From: Achromobacter sp. MFA1 R4
GTDB taxonomy: Bacteria > Pseudomonadota > Gammaproteobacteria > Burkholderiales > Burkholderiaceae_B
NCBI RefSeq assembly: GCF_900156745.1
Contig: NZ_LT707065.1
Location: 992,001 to 1,056,000, forward strand
DNA length: 64,000 bases
Direction: 5' to 3'
How positions within the stretch are numbered: position 1 is the first letter of the stretch; each line of letters opens with the position of its first letter. The notes under the pieces were generated by a model, which was not told the DNA's origin, made no database searches, and saw only the letters and a program-made list of their open reading frames with translations. Both the position numbers and the translations under genes were made by a program. Below are positions 46,761-56,040 of this stretch, piece by piece.

Positions 46761-47735
46761 CTACTTCACCGCCTGGATCTTTTCCCAGTCCGACTTTTCG
46801 TAGCCGTACTGCTTGAACGGCACCTTCTCCAGCACGGTGTCGCGAAACTCCTGGACGTTGACCTCGGCCACCGTCAGACCGCGCTTCTTGAACACGTCGA
46901 CCATCTTCTTTTCGTTGGCGGCCACTTCCGCCGACGCCTTTTCCGCGGCCTGCTGCGCGACCTCGGTGAAGATCTTCTTGTCCTCGTCCGACAGGCTCTT
47001 CCAGAGCTTGCCGGAGATCACCGTGTTCAGGTGATCGACGATGTGGCCCGTGAGGATGATGTTCTTCTGCACCTCGTAGAACTTCTTGGCCTCGATGGTG
47101 GTGAGCGGATTTTCCTGCGCTTCCACCGTGCCGTTCTGCAGGGCCAGGTAGACCTCGGCGAAGGCGATGGGCGCCGTGTTGGCGCCACAGGCGCGCGGCA
47201 TGGCCAGGTAGGCCGCGACGTCCGGGACGCGGATCTTCAGGCCCTTCATTTCGCTGCACTTGGTGAACGGGCGATTGGACGTCGTCTGGCGCGTGCCGTA
47301 GTACGTGGTCGCGACGATGTGGTTGCCGCTCTTTTCGTCGTAGCCGCGGGTCAGCTCCTTGTAGATGTCGCTCTTGGTGTAGGCGATCAGGTGCTCGGGA
47401 CTGCGGAAGGTGTAGGGGTAGTAGGTGACGCCGATGCGCGGGAAGGTCTTGGCGGCGAAGCTGGACCCGGAAATGATCATGTCCACCGTGCCCAGGGTCA
47501 GCCCCTGGTTGATGTCGTTTTCCTTGCCCAGCTGCGAGGCGGGATAGACATCGATGTGATAGCGGCCGTTGGTGCGCTTTTCGATTTCCTGGGCCGCCCA
47601 CACCGATGACGTGTGGAAGGGTTCGGACGTCTCGTACACGTGCGCCCATTTCAGCGTGGTCTGGGCCAGCGCGGTGCCGCTCACGGCAAGCGCGACGGCG
47701 GCAAATAGCACTTTGATAGCGTTGCCTGACTTCAT
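46761..47735 (-). CDS. dctP: TRAP transporter solute-binding protein (DctP)
   Basis: The 324-residue precursor has signal peptide NAIKVLFAAVALAVSGTALA and the DctP start TLKWAHVYETSEPFHTSSVW. The conserved carboxylate-binding arginine region is present as GLKIRVPDVAAYLAMPRACG. It begins with GAGGAG before the ATG at 47735. Relatives in Bordetella-like bacteria bind hexuronates or other sugar acids. It is the first gene of the operon, 143 bases after the GntR regulator on the same strand. Confidence 0.92.
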   Translation of the reverse strand: MKSGNAIKVLFAAVALAVSGTALAQTTLKWAHVYETSEPFHTSSVWAAQEIEKRTNGRYHIDVYPASQLGKENDINQGLTLGTVDMIISGSSFAAKTFPRIGVTYYPYTFRSPEHLIAYTKSDIYKELTRGYDEKSGNHIVATTYYGTRQTTSNRPFTKCSEMKGLKIRVPDVAAYLAMPRACGANTAPIAFAEVYLALQNGTVEAQENPLTTIEAKKFYEVQKNIILTGHIVDHLNTVISGKLWKSLSDEDKKIFTEVAQQAAEKASAEVAANEKKMVDVFKKRGLTVAEVNVQEFRDTVLEKVPFKQYGYEKSDWEKIQAVK

Positions 47736-47790
47736 GTTGTCTCCTCTCTTTGAGGTGGCGGGCTCAACGGCCTGCGTCATGTTTTACATA

Positions 47791-47823
47791 TGGAGTTCAC
47801 CTTCACTTACTGGAGCTGCACCT
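47791..47823. promoter_or_regulatory. two direct repeats in the TRAP operon promoter
   Basis: TGGAGTTCACCT (47791-47802) recurs as TGGAGCTGCACCT (47811-47823), starting 20 bases apart, about two helical turns. They lie 56-88 bases before dctP, where an operator for the GntR regulator would be expected. Confidence 0.45.
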
Positions 47824-47878
47824 ACGTACTGCGACTGCGATCCGCCGCCCGCGCCTCCAGGGCGCCGGCGGCATGTTG

Positions 47879-48592
47879 CTATTCAGCGCGCAACGCATCG
47901 GCCGCGCCGGGCCAACTGGCCATCAGGCGGTCGTACGAGCAGGAGAGATGTTGATGCATGGCGGCGCGCGCGCCCTGTTCGTCCCCAGCCGCGATCGCGT
48001 CGATGACGCGCCGGTGCTCGGTGATGGCGACGGCCCAGCTATCGGAATTTTCGAAGTAATCGCCCAGCTTCACGGAGAGCGGGTTATGGCGTTCGTCGAA
48101 CAGCTCGCCCACGACGCGCACCAGCACGGCGTTGCTGGCCATTTCGGCCACGCGCAGATGGAACAGCCTGTCGCCGCGGATGGGCACGCTGCCCGACCGG
48201 GCCTCGTCTTCCATGGCGTCGACCGCGTCGCGCAGGCCTTCCACCAGCGCGGGCACTGGATTCAGCGCGGCCTGGGCGGCCAGTTCGCCTTCGATGGTGC
48301 GGCGCGCGCGGATGGTCTCGAGCGGGCTTTCGGCGGTCAGGCTGGCGCGCGGCGCGCCGGCCAGGCTGTGCACATACACGCCGGAACCCATGCGGACTTC
48401 GACCCAGCCTTCGACTTCCAGCGCGATCAGCGCCTCGCGCACCGAGGGGCGCGAGACGCCCAGCTTCAGCGCGAGGTCGCGCTCGGGCGGCAGGCGCGCG
48501 CCGACGGGAAACTCGCCCGCCTCGATCAGCAGGCGGAGCTGATCGGCGATCTGGCGATACAGGCGGCGAGGTTCAATGGTCTGAATCGGCAT
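47879..48592 (-). CDS. GntR-family regulator of the sugar-acid operon (FadR subfamily, UxuR-like)
   Basis: The 237-residue regulator has the N-terminal winged helix (LYRQIADQLRLLIEAGEFPV, recognition helix VSRPSVREALIALEVEGWV) and a C-terminal FCD domain (TIRARRTIEGELAAQAAL...). The architecture and the RRLYRQIADQL start resemble UxuR/ExuR, which respond to hexuronates. The start at 48592 is used. It precedes the TRAP operon on the same strand and is probably its repressor. A TACCAATT half-site at about 48645 upstream resembles half of the UxuR operator (TTGGTATACCAA). Confidence 0.87.
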   Translation of the reverse strand: MPIQTIEPRRLYRQIADQLRLLIEAGEFPVGARLPPERDLALKLGVSRPSVREALIALEVEGWVEVRMGSGVYVHSLAGAPRASLTAESPLETIRARRTIEGELAAQAALNPVPALVEGLRDAVDAMEDEARSGSVPIRGDRLFHLRVAEMASNAVLVRVVGELFDERHNPLSVKLGDYFENSDSWAVAITEHRRVIDAIAAGDEQGARAAMHQHLSCSYDRLMASWPGAADALRAE

Positions 48593-48775
48593 GCAAGACA
48601 AGTCGTTGACAGGACGATGACAGGAGCGAAAGGTAAAGTGGCCTTACCAATTGACCAGAATCCTGCGCCTGCTGCCGTTGGGTCACAATTAGGGTTTGCC
48701 CATAGGCGCGCGCCGTGCCACGCGGGCAACCCTTATCTGTTAAAAAGCCGCCACACCCGGCCTTCTTCCGATTCC

Positions 48776-49174
48776 ATGACCCACGACCCGCAACACTCGC
48801 CCTTCAAAAGCACCGGCGGCGCGCGCCGCATCCTGAATGCGCTGCGCTATTCATGGCAAGGCCTGAAGGCGGCCGTCCAATACGAGGCGGCCTTTCGCCA
48901 GGAACTCGCGCTGGCCGTGCTGATGATCCCGGCGGCCTTTTTCCTGGGCCGCACCACGGTCGAGGTGTTTTTCCTGGTGGGCGTGGTGGTCATGGTGCTG
49001 GCGGCGGAACTGCTCAATTCCGCCATCGAGGCGCTGGCCGATGCGCTGTCCGTCGAACGCCATCCCCTGTTGGGACGGGCCAAGGACCTGGGCAGCGCGG
49101 CGGTGATGCTGCTGTTGATATTCGCGGGAACGGTCTGGGTGGGAGTGGCCATCAGCCGTTTCGTCATGCATTGA
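48776..49174 (+). CDS. dgkA: diacylglycerol kinase
   Basis: The 132-residue inner-membrane protein has three transmembrane helices (ELALAVLMIPAAFFLGRT, VEVFFLVGVVVMVLAAELL, LGSAAVMLLLIFAGTVWVGV). The DgkA signature is AELLNSAIEALADALSVE, and KDLGSAAV is the second conserved motif. The kinase recycles diacylglycerol made during membrane-derived oligosaccharide or lipid A-related transfers. Family members of this length are usual. It diverges from the GntR gene. Confidence 0.94.
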   Translation: MTHDPQHSPFKSTGGARRILNALRYSWQGLKAAVQYEAAFRQELALAVLMIPAAFFLGRTTVEVFFLVGVVVMVLAAELLNSAIEALADALSVERHPLLGRAKDLGSAAVMLLLIFAGTVWVGVAISRFVMH

Positions 49175-49222
49175 CACGGTTCGCACCATGATGAGGATGC
49201 GAGCCTATTTATACTGGGACCC

Positions 49223-50542
49223 ATGATGCCTCAATCGACGTCAGCCCCCTCCAAGCGCGTCGTCATCGTCGGCGGCGGCGCGGGCGGCCTGGAACTGGCC
49301 GCCAAACTGGGCCGTATCCACGGCCGTCAACACATCACCCTGGTCGACAGCCGGCCCTTCCATATCTGGAAGCCCTCGCTGCATGAAGCGGCCGCGGGCA
49401 CGCTGGACATCCACCAGGAAGGCCTTTCCTACCTGATGCTGGCCCACATGGACGGCTTCTCGTTTGCCCAGGGCCGCCTGGAAGGCGTCGACCGCGAACG
49501 CCGGCTCATCACGCTGGACGCCGTCAACGACGCCCAGGGCCAGGAAGTGCTGCCGCGCCGCGAGTTGCCCTACGACACGCTGGTGCTGGCGCTGGGCAGC
49601 ACGTCCAACTTCTTCAACACGCCCGGCGCGGCCGAACACGCGGTCACGCTGGACACCACGGAAAATGCCGAGCAGTTCCGCCTGACCATGCTCAAGGCCA
49701 TGGCGCTGGTGGACCAGGCCAAGGTGCGCAATCCGTCCGCGCGGCTGGATCTGGTGATCGTGGGCGGCGGCGCCACGGGCGTCGAACTGGCCGTCGAACT
49801 GACCGAAGCCAGCCACGTCGTCAGCGCCTACGGCCTGCCGAACTTCCGCGCCGACCGGGATCTGGCCATCACGCTGGTCGAGGGCGCGCCGCGCATCCTG
49901 TCCGCGCTACCCGAGAAGATCTCGGTCGCGGCAACCAAGCGGCTAACCGAGCTGGGCATCCGCGTGGAAACCTCCTGCCGCGTGTCCGAGGTGACGGACA
50001 ACTCCGTGCGCACCGCCGACGGGCGCGAATTCCCGGCCCAGTTGTGCATGTGGGCCGCCGGGATCAAGGGCCCCGCCCTGCTGGCCGACCTGGGCCTGCC
50101 GCTGAACAAGCTGGGGCAGCTCGAGGTCAACGAGCGGCTCGAAACGCCCGATCCGCACATCCTGGCGCTGGGCGACTGCTGCGCGGCGCCCTGGCGCGAC
50201 GGGCGCACGGTGCCCGCCCGCGCCCAGGCCGCGCACCAGCAGGCCGACTATCTGACCAAGAAGCTCACCGCCCGGCTGCGCAACCACGCCGAGCCCACCG
50301 CGCCCTATGTCTATCAGGATCACGGGTCGCTGGTGTCGCTGGGGCAGGATGCAGGGGTGGGCAGCCTGATGGGCAAGCTCGCCGGACGGGGACTGTTCGT
50401 AAGCGGTACACTGGCGCGCTTGATGTACATGAGCCTGCACCTGATGCATCACAGGTCGGTGCTGGGCGCCTCGCGTACCGTCTCCCTTGCCCTGGCTCGC
50501 CTGCTCATGCGGCGCACGCGCCCGCGGGTCAAACTGCACTGA
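49223..50542 (+). CDS. ndh: type-II NADH dehydrogenase-like FAD oxidoreductase
   Basis: The 439-residue flavoprotein has two dinucleotide folds: FAD-binding [19 protein letters not shown] and NADH-binding [19 protein letters not shown], plus the FAD motif [10 protein letters not shown]. The C-terminal hydrophobic stretch [15 protein letters not shown] is the membrane-anchoring part of NDH-2 enzymes. Such proteins pass electrons from NADH to quinone without pumping protons. It lies 49 bases after dgkA and eight bases before pyrF. Confidence 0.88.
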   Translation: MMPQSTSAPSKRVVIVGGGAGGLELAAKLGRIHGRQHITLVDSRPFHIWKPSLHEAAAGTLDIHQEGLSYLMLAHMDGFSFAQGRLEGVDRERRLITLDAVNDAQGQEVLPRRELPYDTLVLALGSTSNFFNTPGAAEHAVTLDTTENAEQFRLTMLKAMALVDQAKVRNPSARLDLVIVGGGATGVELAVELTEASHVVSAYGLPNFRADRDLAITLVEGAPRILSALPEKISVAATKRLTELGIRVETSCRVSEVTDNSVRTADGREFPAQLCMWAAGIKGPALLADLGLPLNKLGQLEVNERLETPDPHILALGDCCAAPWRDGRTVPARAQAAHQQADYLTKKLTARLRNHAEPTAPYVYQDHGSLVSLGQDAGVGSLMGKLAGRGLFVSGTLARLMYMSLHLMHHRSVLGASRTVSLALARLLMRRTRPRVKLH

Positions 50543-50550
50543 ACTCCCCC

Positions 50551-51369
50551 ATGAATTTCCTGCAAAAACTCGAACACGCCTGGACCACCAGCAACTCGCT
50601 CCTGCAAGTCGGGCTGGATCCCGACCCGCAGCGCTTCCCGCGCGAACTGCAGGACAAGCCCGACGCCATCTTCCAGTTCTGCCGCGACATCGTCGACGCC
50701 ACCGCGCCGTATGCATGCAGCTTCAAGCCGCAGATCGCGTACTTCGCCGCGCACCGCGCCGAAGACCAGCTCGAAGCGCTGTGCCAGCACATCCGCGACA
50801 ACCATCCCGACCTGCCCATCGTGCTGGACGCCAAGCGCGGCGACATCGGTTCCACCGCTGAAAACTACGCGCGCGAAGCCTACGAGCGCTACCAGGCGCA
50901 CGCCCTGACCGTCAGCCCCTACATGGGCCTGGACTCGGTGGAGCCCTACCTGGCGTGGCGGGACCGCGGCGTGATCGTCCTGTGCCGCACCTCCAACCCG
51001 GGCGGCTCGGACCTGCAATTCCTGAAAATGGATAACGGCGAGCCGCTGTACCTGCACGTCGCGGGGCTGGTGGCCGACAAATGGAACGCCAACGGCCAAT
51101 GCGGCCTGGTGGTGGGCGCGACCTTCCCGAACGAACTGGCCTCCGTGCGCCAGCGCATCGGCGACGCCGTGCCCCTGCTGGTGCCGGGCATCGGCGCCCA
51201 GGGCGGCGATATCACCGCCACGGTGAACGCGGGCGCCAACGCGGCGCGCAGCGGCATGATGATCAACTCCTCGCGCGCCATCATCTACGCCAGCGGCGGC
51301 GATGACTGGCGCGAAGCCGCCGCCGTGGCCGCCAAGGGCCTGCGCGACGCGATCAACGCGGTGCGCTGA
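50551..51369 (+). CDS. pyrF: orotidine 5'-phosphate decarboxylase, type 2
   Basis: The 272-residue enzyme makes UMP in the last step of pyrimidine synthesis. The catalytic motif [20 protein letters not shown] marks the longer PyrF subfamily of beta-proteobacteria and mycobacteria, and [11 protein letters not shown] is the phosphate-binding loop. The ATG at 50551 is used because it begins the conserved [11 protein letters not shown]. It follows the ndh-like gene by eight bases. Confidence 0.96.
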   Translation: MNFLQKLEHAWTTSNSLLQVGLDPDPQRFPRELQDKPDAIFQFCRDIVDATAPYACSFKPQIAYFAAHRAEDQLEALCQHIRDNHPDLPIVLDAKRGDIGSTAENYAREAYERYQAHALTVSPYMGLDSVEPYLAWRDRGVIVLCRTSNPGGSDLQFLKMDNGEPLYLHVAGLVADKWNANGQCGLVVGATFPNELASVRQRIGDAVPLLVPGIGAQGGDITATVNAGANAARSGMMINSSRAIIYASGGDDWREAAAVAAKGLRDAINAVR

Positions 51370-51408
51370 TCGGACGTCGCGGGGCAGCAAGAGAACGCAG
51401 TGAGCGCG

Positions 51409-51434
51409 GCTAGGGGGCCTATAACCCCCCTAGC
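51409..51434. terminator. bidirectional hairpin between pyrF and cinA
   Basis: GCTAGGGGG (51409-51417) pairs with CCCCCTAGC (51426-51434). The right arm contains the cinA stop codon. It lacks a T-run on both sides, but its place between convergent genes suggests a shared terminator. Confidence 0.5.
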
Positions 51435-51996
51435 GCCGGTTGATCGGCGCGCCCACGAATTCCAGCACCGCGCGCAGCGCGAATTCCACCGAGGCCCGGC
51501 GCACCTGCGCCCGGTCGCCGGAAAACACATGCGTTACCGCGCGGCTGCTGATGCCGTCGCCGACCCGCATGGCAAAACCGAAGCACACCATGCCCACGGG
51601 CTTGCCCGGCGTCGCGCCCCCCGGGCCGGCGATGCCGGTGGTCGACACGGCCACGTGCGCATTCGGCACCGCCAACAGCACGCCATTCGCCATTTCAAGC
51701 GCCACGGGTTCGCTGACCGCGCCGAAGTGCTGCAGGGTTTCGGGCGAAACTTCCAGCTCGGTCACCTTGGCGTCGTTGCTGTAGGTGACGAAGCCGCGCT
51801 CAAACCAGTCGCTGGAGCCCGCCACCGCGGTGATGGCGCCCGCCAGCAGGCCCCCCGTGCACGACTCCGCGGTGCCCAGCATCCACCCCTGCCGTCGCAG
51901 CACGTCGCCCAGCCGCTCGGACAGGCCGAGGATGGTTGCTTCCGACAACTGCGCGGCCGCCATGTGTGTCCGCGCGCCTTCCTGCTGATCGTTCAT
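51430..51996 (-). CDS. pncC: CinA C-terminal domain protein, nicotinamide-nucleotide amidase
   Basis: The 188-residue protein corresponds to the stand-alone C-terminal domain of CinA (PncC), which hydrolyses nicotinamide mononucleotide to nicotinate mononucleotide in the pyridine salvage cycle. The domain is clear: TAESCTGGLLAGAITAVAGS, WFERGFVTYSNDAKVTELEV, STTGIAGPGGATPGKPVGMV. The ATG at 51996 overlaps the pgpA stop (ATGA) and has AGGAG before it. An in-frame ATG at 51963 lacks this. It is the last gene of the rib-nusB-thiL-pgpA unit. Confidence 0.92.
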   Translation of the reverse strand: MNDQQEGARTHMAAAQLSEATILGLSERLGDVLRRQGWMLGTAESCTGGLLAGAITAVAGSSDWFERGFVTYSNDAKVTELEVSPETLQHFGAVSEPVALEMANGVLLAVPNAHVAVSTTGIAGPGGATPGKPVGMVCFGFAMRVGDGISSRAVTHVFSGDRAQVRRASVEFALRAVLEFVGAPINRR

Positions 51997-52529
51997 CCCA
52001 AGACTCCTGTGCGGGCCACCAGCGCCATCACCAGCAAGGCATAGCCGGCCGCCACGATATCGTCCCACATGACACCAAAGCCGCCCTTGATATGGGCGTC
52101 GAAGAACTTGATGGGCGGCGGCTTGACGATGTCGAACGTGCGGAACAGCACGAACGCCAGGGTCTGCGCCATCCAGCCGGTCGGCGTCAGCCACAGCACC
52201 AGCCAGAACGCCACCATCTCGTCCCACACCATTCCGACATGATCCGACTGCTGGAGTTCTCGGCCCACGCGATGGCACGCCCAGCAACCGTACAGAAAGG
52301 CCACGGCCAGGAACACGCCGATGGCCAGGTCCGACGCCGCGGGCGCGGCCGCCACCCAGATCGCCCACGCAAGCAGCGTGCCCCAGGTGCCCGAGGCGGG
52401 CCGGATCAGCCCGCTGCCGAACCCGAAGGCGATCAGGCGGCCCGGATCCCGGCATATCCAGGACAACGCGGGGTACGCGGCGCGGCTGCGATCGCGCATG
52501 GAGGGAGAATGCTTGTCGGTGGAAGTCAT
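51993..52529 (-). CDS. pgpA: phosphatidylglycerophosphatase A
   Basis: The 178-residue membrane phosphatase dephosphorylates phosphatidylglycerophosphate. PgpA motifs are GFGSGLIRPASGTWGTLLAW, VWDEMVAFWLVLW and FRTFDIVKPPPIKFFD. The ATG at 52529 is used; a TTG at 52547 would add six residues. It lies 36 bases after thiL and overlaps pncC by four bases. Confidence 0.93.
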   Translation of the reverse strand: MTSTDKHSPSMRDRSRAAYPALSWICRDPGRLIAFGFGSGLIRPASGTWGTLLAWAIWVAAAPAASDLAIGVFLAVAFLYGCWACHRVGRELQQSDHVGMVWDEMVAFWLVLWLTPTGWMAQTLAFVLFRTFDIVKPPPIKFFDAHIKGGFGVMWDDIVAAGYALLVMALVARTGVLG

Positions 52530-52565
52530 GGAGTGCTGGTTCGGCAAAAGCCAGGAGGCCGCGGG

Positions 52566-53531
52566 TCAGGCCGCGGGAAAGTGATCGAAGCCCGCGGGCA
52601 GGTCCGCCAGCGGGCGGCCTTGAGGATCGAGGACCGACAAGCCCGCCTGCGGCAGGATCTGGCCCACGCGGGTCACGCGCGCGCCGGCCGCGCTGGCCGC
52701 CGCCAACACGGCGTCACGCCCGGACGCGGGCGCGGTGAAACAGAGCTGGTAGACGTCGCCCCCGCCCAGCACCGCGCGGCGCAGCGGCGCCGCGTCCAGG
52801 CGCGCCAGGGCGGGCGCCACGGGCAGGTCCGCGAACCGCAGGCAGGCGCCCACACGGCTGGCGGCCAGGATATGGCCCAGGTCCTGCAGCAGGCCGTCGG
52901 ACAGGTCGATCGCCGCATGGGCGACGCCGCGCAGCGCCAGGCCCAGCGCCACTTGCGGTTGCGGCCATTCCAGCGCGTCGCGCGTCGCGGCCAGCAGCGC
53001 GGGATCGGCGGGGTACTGTCCGTCCAGCAGCCGGTAGGCCACGTCCGCCGCGCCCAGTTCGCCGGACACCCACACATCATCGCCGGCTTGCGCGCCGTCG
53101 CGGCGCAGCGCCTGTCCGGGCGGCACCGCGCCGAACACCGTCACGCTGATCGCCAGGTCATGCGCGCTGCGCGTGGTGTCGCCGCCAATGAGCGGGCAGC
53201 CGTGCGCGGCGGCCAGCGCATGAAAGCCTTCCGCAAAGGCCGCCAGCCAGGGCTCGTCCAGGCGCGGCAAGGCCAGCCCCAGCACGCAGCCGATGGGACG
53301 CGCGCCCATGGCCGCCAGGTCGGACAGGTTGACCGCCAGGGACTTGTGCCCCAGGGCTTTGGGATCGACGTCGGGAAAGAAATGCCGGCCTTCCAGCAGC
53401 AGATCCGTGCTGGTGGCCACCTGCTCGCCGGGCGGAACAGGAAACAGGGCGCAGTCATCGCCCACGCCCAACAGGCCGGCCGGCGCCGAGCGGGTGAAGT
53501 AGCGCGCAATCAGATCAAATTCGGACGCCAC
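52566..53531 (-). CDS. thiL: thiamine-monophosphate kinase
   Basis: The 321-residue enzyme phosphorylates thiamine monophosphate to the active diphosphate. The ATP/Mg motifs are GVGDDCALFPV near residue 30 and DLSDGLLQDLGHILAASRVG, and IGGDTTRS is also conserved. A GTG at 53531 with GGAGG before it begins VASEFDLIARYF, the usual ThiL start. The gene is separated from nusB by a 166-base hairpin-rich stretch, yet the order is conserved in beta-proteobacteria. Confidence 0.93.
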   Translation of the reverse strand: MASEFDLIARYFTRSAPAGLLGVGDDCALFPVPPGEQVATSTDLLLEGRHFFPDVDPKALGHKSLAVNLSDLAAMGARPIGCVLGLALPRLDEPWLAAFAEGFHALAAAHGCPLIGGDTTRSAHDLAISVTVFGAVPPGQALRRDGAQAGDDVWVSGELGAADVAYRLLDGQYPADPALLAATRDALEWPQPQVALGLALRGVAHAAIDLSDGLLQDLGHILAASRVGACLRFADLPVAPALARLDAAPLRRAVLGGGDVYQLCFTAPASGRDAVLAAASAAGARVTRVGQILPQAGLSVLDPQGRPLADLPAGFDHFPAA

Positions 53532-53576
53532 CGCGCCTCCACAATCGGCTATCAATGGGTCGGCGTCGCATCGACC

Positions 53577-53692
53577 GGGGCGCTCCGCGCGCCCCGTAGC
53601 GGGGCCGCGCGGATCCGGCTCCGCCGGTCCGCAGCGGCGCCCCCTTGAGGGGGGCCCGCCCAGGGGGAAGCGCGCAGCGCTTCGGGGGTGGG
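53577..53692. repeat. cluster of GC-rich hairpins between nusB and thiL
   Basis: At least four stems occur in 116 bases: around GCGCGCCCCGTAGCGGGGC, GCGGATCCGG with CCGGTCCGC, CCCCCTTGAGGGGG, and GAAGCGC-GCA-GCGCTTC. Strings of this type recur between genes in Bordetella and Achromobacter genomes as far as I recall. It may attenuate transcription from nusB into thiL or be an inert repeat. Confidence 0.55.
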
Positions 53693-53697
53693 TCTAG

Positions 53698-54207
53698 CTA
53701 GCGCCGTTGCTGCGCGGCGGCCTGGACTTCGTGCGCGCGCACGTCGGCAGCCAGCTTGTCGAGCACGCCGTTGACGAACTTGAAGCCGTCGGTGCCGCCG
53801 AACGATTTGGCCAGTTCGACGGCCTCGTTGATGGCGACCTTGTACGGCACTTCGACGTGATGGATCAGTTCGAAGCTGCCGATCAGCAGGATGCCGTGCT
53901 CAACGGGCGACAACTCGGCCAGCGGGCGGTCGACGTAGGGCGTGAAGCGCTCGCGCAGCGTGGGCGCTTCGCGCAGCACGCCATGCAGCAAGGTCTTGAA
54001 CCACTGCGCGTCGGCCTCGGAAAAATCCTCGGTGTCGCGCAGGTGGGCGTCGATCTCGCCGGCGTCCTGCGTGCCTTCGCCGCCGCGCAGCAGCCACGCG
54101 TACACGCCCTGCAGCGCGAATTCGCGTGCACGGCGCCGCGCGCTGCGCGCGTTGGCGCGGGCCTGCGCCGCGCTATCAGCGCTGCTCGTCGTCTTCTTCG
54201 TCGTCAA
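53698..54207 (-). CDS. nusB: transcription antitermination protein NusB
   Basis: The NusB domain is unmistakable: [20 protein letters not shown] near the start, [40 protein letters not shown] and [20 protein letters not shown]. NusB joins NusE (S10) in rRNA antitermination. The start is problematic because no ATG is available. A TTG at 54207 with GAGGA eight bases before it is chosen, giving 169 residues and a 32-base overlap with the acidic 3' tail of ribH. The first 25 or so residues are therefore of low certainty. Confidence 0.92.
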   Translation of the reverse strand: MTTKKTTSSADSAAQARANARSARRRAREFALQGVYAWLLRGGEGTQDAGEIDAHLRDTEDFSEADAQWFKTLLHGVLREAPTLRERFTPYVDRPLAELSPVEHGILLIGSFELIHHVEVPYKVAINEAVELAKSFGGTDGFKFVNGVLDKLAADVRAHEVQAAAQQRR

Positions 54208-54706
54208 AATCTTCGTCCTCGTCGTCTTCGTCTTCGTCTTCTTCCTCGGGTTCCAGCGCCGCCACCAGGTTGGCCATTTCAACGGCCACCTGGGCGCAGT
54301 CGCGGCCCTTGCCCGCGGCACGGGCCTGCGCCTGCTCGTCGGTGTCGACGGTCAGCACGCCGTTCGCGACGGGGATACCGGTTTCGAGGGAGATACGGGT
54401 GATTGCCGTGGCCATTTCATTGCTGACCACTTCAAAGTGATAGGTTTCGCCGCGGATGACTGCGCCCAGCGCGATCAGGGCGTCGAACTCGAACGTTTCG
54501 GCCATGTGCGACAGGGCCACGCCCAGTTCCAGCGCGCCGGGCACGGTGGCGACCATCACGTCGCGCTCGTCCACGCCGAGTTCGGCCAGTTCCTTCAGGC
54601 ACGCTTCGAGTTCGGCCTGGCCGATTTCTTCGTTGAAGCGGGCGCGTACGATGCCGATGTGCAGCCCTTCGCCGTTCAGGTCGGGGGTGAGGATGTAAGG
54701 GTTCAT
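54176..54706 (-). CDS. ribH: 6,7-dimethyl-8-ribityllumazine synthase with an acidic C-terminal tail
   Basis: The 176-residue enzyme condenses the butanone phosphate from RibB with the pyrimidine intermediate. Core motifs are [49 protein letters not shown] and [20 protein letters not shown]. Usual length is about 155, but here 25 further residues (152-176) follow, all Asp/Glu except one Pro, one Phe, one Gln and one Arg. Their codons overlap the nusB start region. Lumazine synthases form hollow icosahedral shells, so such a tail would place dense negative charge on one face. Confidence 0.95.
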   Translation of the reverse strand: MNPYILTPDLNGEGLHIGIVRARFNEEIGQAELEACLKELAELGVDERDVMVATVPGALELGVALSHMAETFEFDALIALGAVIRGETYHFEVVSNEMATAITRISLETGIPVANGVLTVDTDEQAQARAAGKGRDCAQVAVEMANLVAALEPEEEDEDEDDEDEDFDDEEDDEQR

Positions 54707-54716
54707 GTGTCGGCCT

Positions 54717-55892
54717 TCAGTGTGTTGCGGGAGTGTTCTGCGGGTCGCAATCGTAACCCGTAATGGTGAGCGAAAAGCCCGCCATGCTGGGCATCTTGCG
54801 CGGCCGGGCCAGGAGCCGCATCTGGCCCACGTTCAGGTCGCGCAGAATCTGGGCGCCGATCCCGTAGGTGCGCAGGCCGAATCGATCGGCGTTGGCGGCA
54901 TTGGACTGGGCCTTCGGGTCGTTCCAGCCTGCAATCTGGCCAAACAGGTGTTCGGTGGACGACTGGCAGTTCATCAGCACCAGCACGCCGGCCGGGGCGC
55001 TGGCGATGGCCTTGAGCGCCTGGGCCACGCCCCAGCTGTGCGGGCTTGCGCCGGTGTCCAGCACGTCCAGCACGGACGCGGGTTCGTGCACCCGGACCAG
55101 CGTCTCGGCGTCGGGAGTCACATTACCATGCACCAGCGCCAAATGGGCGGAGCCCGTGGCGGCGTCTTCATAGGCCACGGCCTCGAAGGTGCCCCAGGCC
55201 GTCTGCATGGTGCGTTTGCCCACGCGCTTGACGATGGATTCGTGCTCGCTGCGGTATTGGATCAGGTCGGCGATGGTGCCGATCTTCAGGCCGTGCTGGC
55301 GGGCGAATTCCACCAGGTCCGGCAGGCGGGCCATGGTGCCATCGGGCTTGAGGATTTCGCAGATGACCGCGGCGGGCGTCAGGCCGGCCATGGCGGTCAG
55401 GTCGCAGCCGGCCTCGGTGTGGCCGGCGCGCACCAGCACGCCGCCGGGCACGGCGCGCACCGGGAAGATGTGGCCGGGCTGGACCAGGTCGGACGGCTTG
55501 GCGTCGCGCGCCACGGCCACCTGGATGGTGCGGGCGCGGTCGGCGGCCGAAATGCCGGTCTCGACGCCTTCGGCGGCCTCGATGGACTGCGTGAAATTGG
55601 TGCCGTAGCGCGTGCCGTTGCGGGCGGCCATCATGGGCAGCTCAAGCTGGCGGCAGCGTTCTTCGGTCAGGGTCAGGCACACCAGGCCGCGGCCATGGGT
55701 GACCATGAAGTTGATGGCTTCGGGGGTGACGAATTCGGCGGCCATGACGAGGTCGCCCTCGTTTTCACGGTCTTCTTCGTCAACCAGGATGACGATGCGG
55801 CCGGCGCGAAGCTCGGCGATGATCTCGGCAACCGAAGCGATACCGAAGGATTCCGGCTCGGAGCCGGGCAGGGGGGACAACTGGACGGACAT
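54717..55892 (-). CDS. ribB: 3,4-dihydroxy-2-butanone 4-phosphate synthase with degenerate GTP-cyclohydrolase-like domain (RibBX type)
   Basis: The N-terminal 200 residues are a complete Rib[41 protein letters not shown] and [20 protein letters not shown]. The rest has the length and position of GTP cyclohydrolase II (RibA), but where RibA has its three zinc cysteines (VHSECLTGD..SxRCDCG) this protein reads [20 protein letters not shown] with none. RibBX proteins with an inactive RibA-like part are known in proteobacteria. A separate ribA must therefore exist elsewhere. It leads the rib-nusB-thiL-pgpA-pncC group. Confidence 0.93.
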   Translation of the reverse strand: MSVQLSPLPGSEPESFGIASVAEIIAELRAGRIVILVDEEDRENEGDLVMAAEFVTPEAINFMVTHGRGLVCLTLTEERCRQLELPMMAARNGTRYGTNFTQSIEAAEGVETGISAADRARTIQVAVARDAKPSDLVQPGHIFPVRAVPGGVLVRAGHTEAGCDLTAMAGLTPAAVICEILKPDGTMARLPDLVEFARQHGLKIGTIADLIQYRSEHESIVKRVGKRTMQTAWGTFEAVAYEDAATGSAHLALVHGNVTPDAETLVRVHEPASVLDVLDTGASPHSWGVAQALKAIASAPAGVLVLMNCQSSTEHLFGQIAGWNDPKAQSNAANADRFGLRTYGIGAQILRDLNVGQMRLLARPRKMPSMAGFSLTITGYDCDPQNTPATH

Positions 55893-56040
55893 GGCGTGAC
55901 ACGTAAACCAGGCGGGAAAGTCCGGATTTTACCGCCCCCGCGCGCGGAATCCCTATCGAAGGCTGGCCGGCCCGTTCGGGCGGGGGCATCCGGTTAAACT
56001 TTCGCCCGGAGATCCCCCAGAAAAACGAAGGAAAAACCTC

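Noticed and set aside
55893..56040. FMN riboswitch before ribB
   Set aside because: No conserved RFN elements were found in the 148 bases between the ribB start and the divergent HAD gene.
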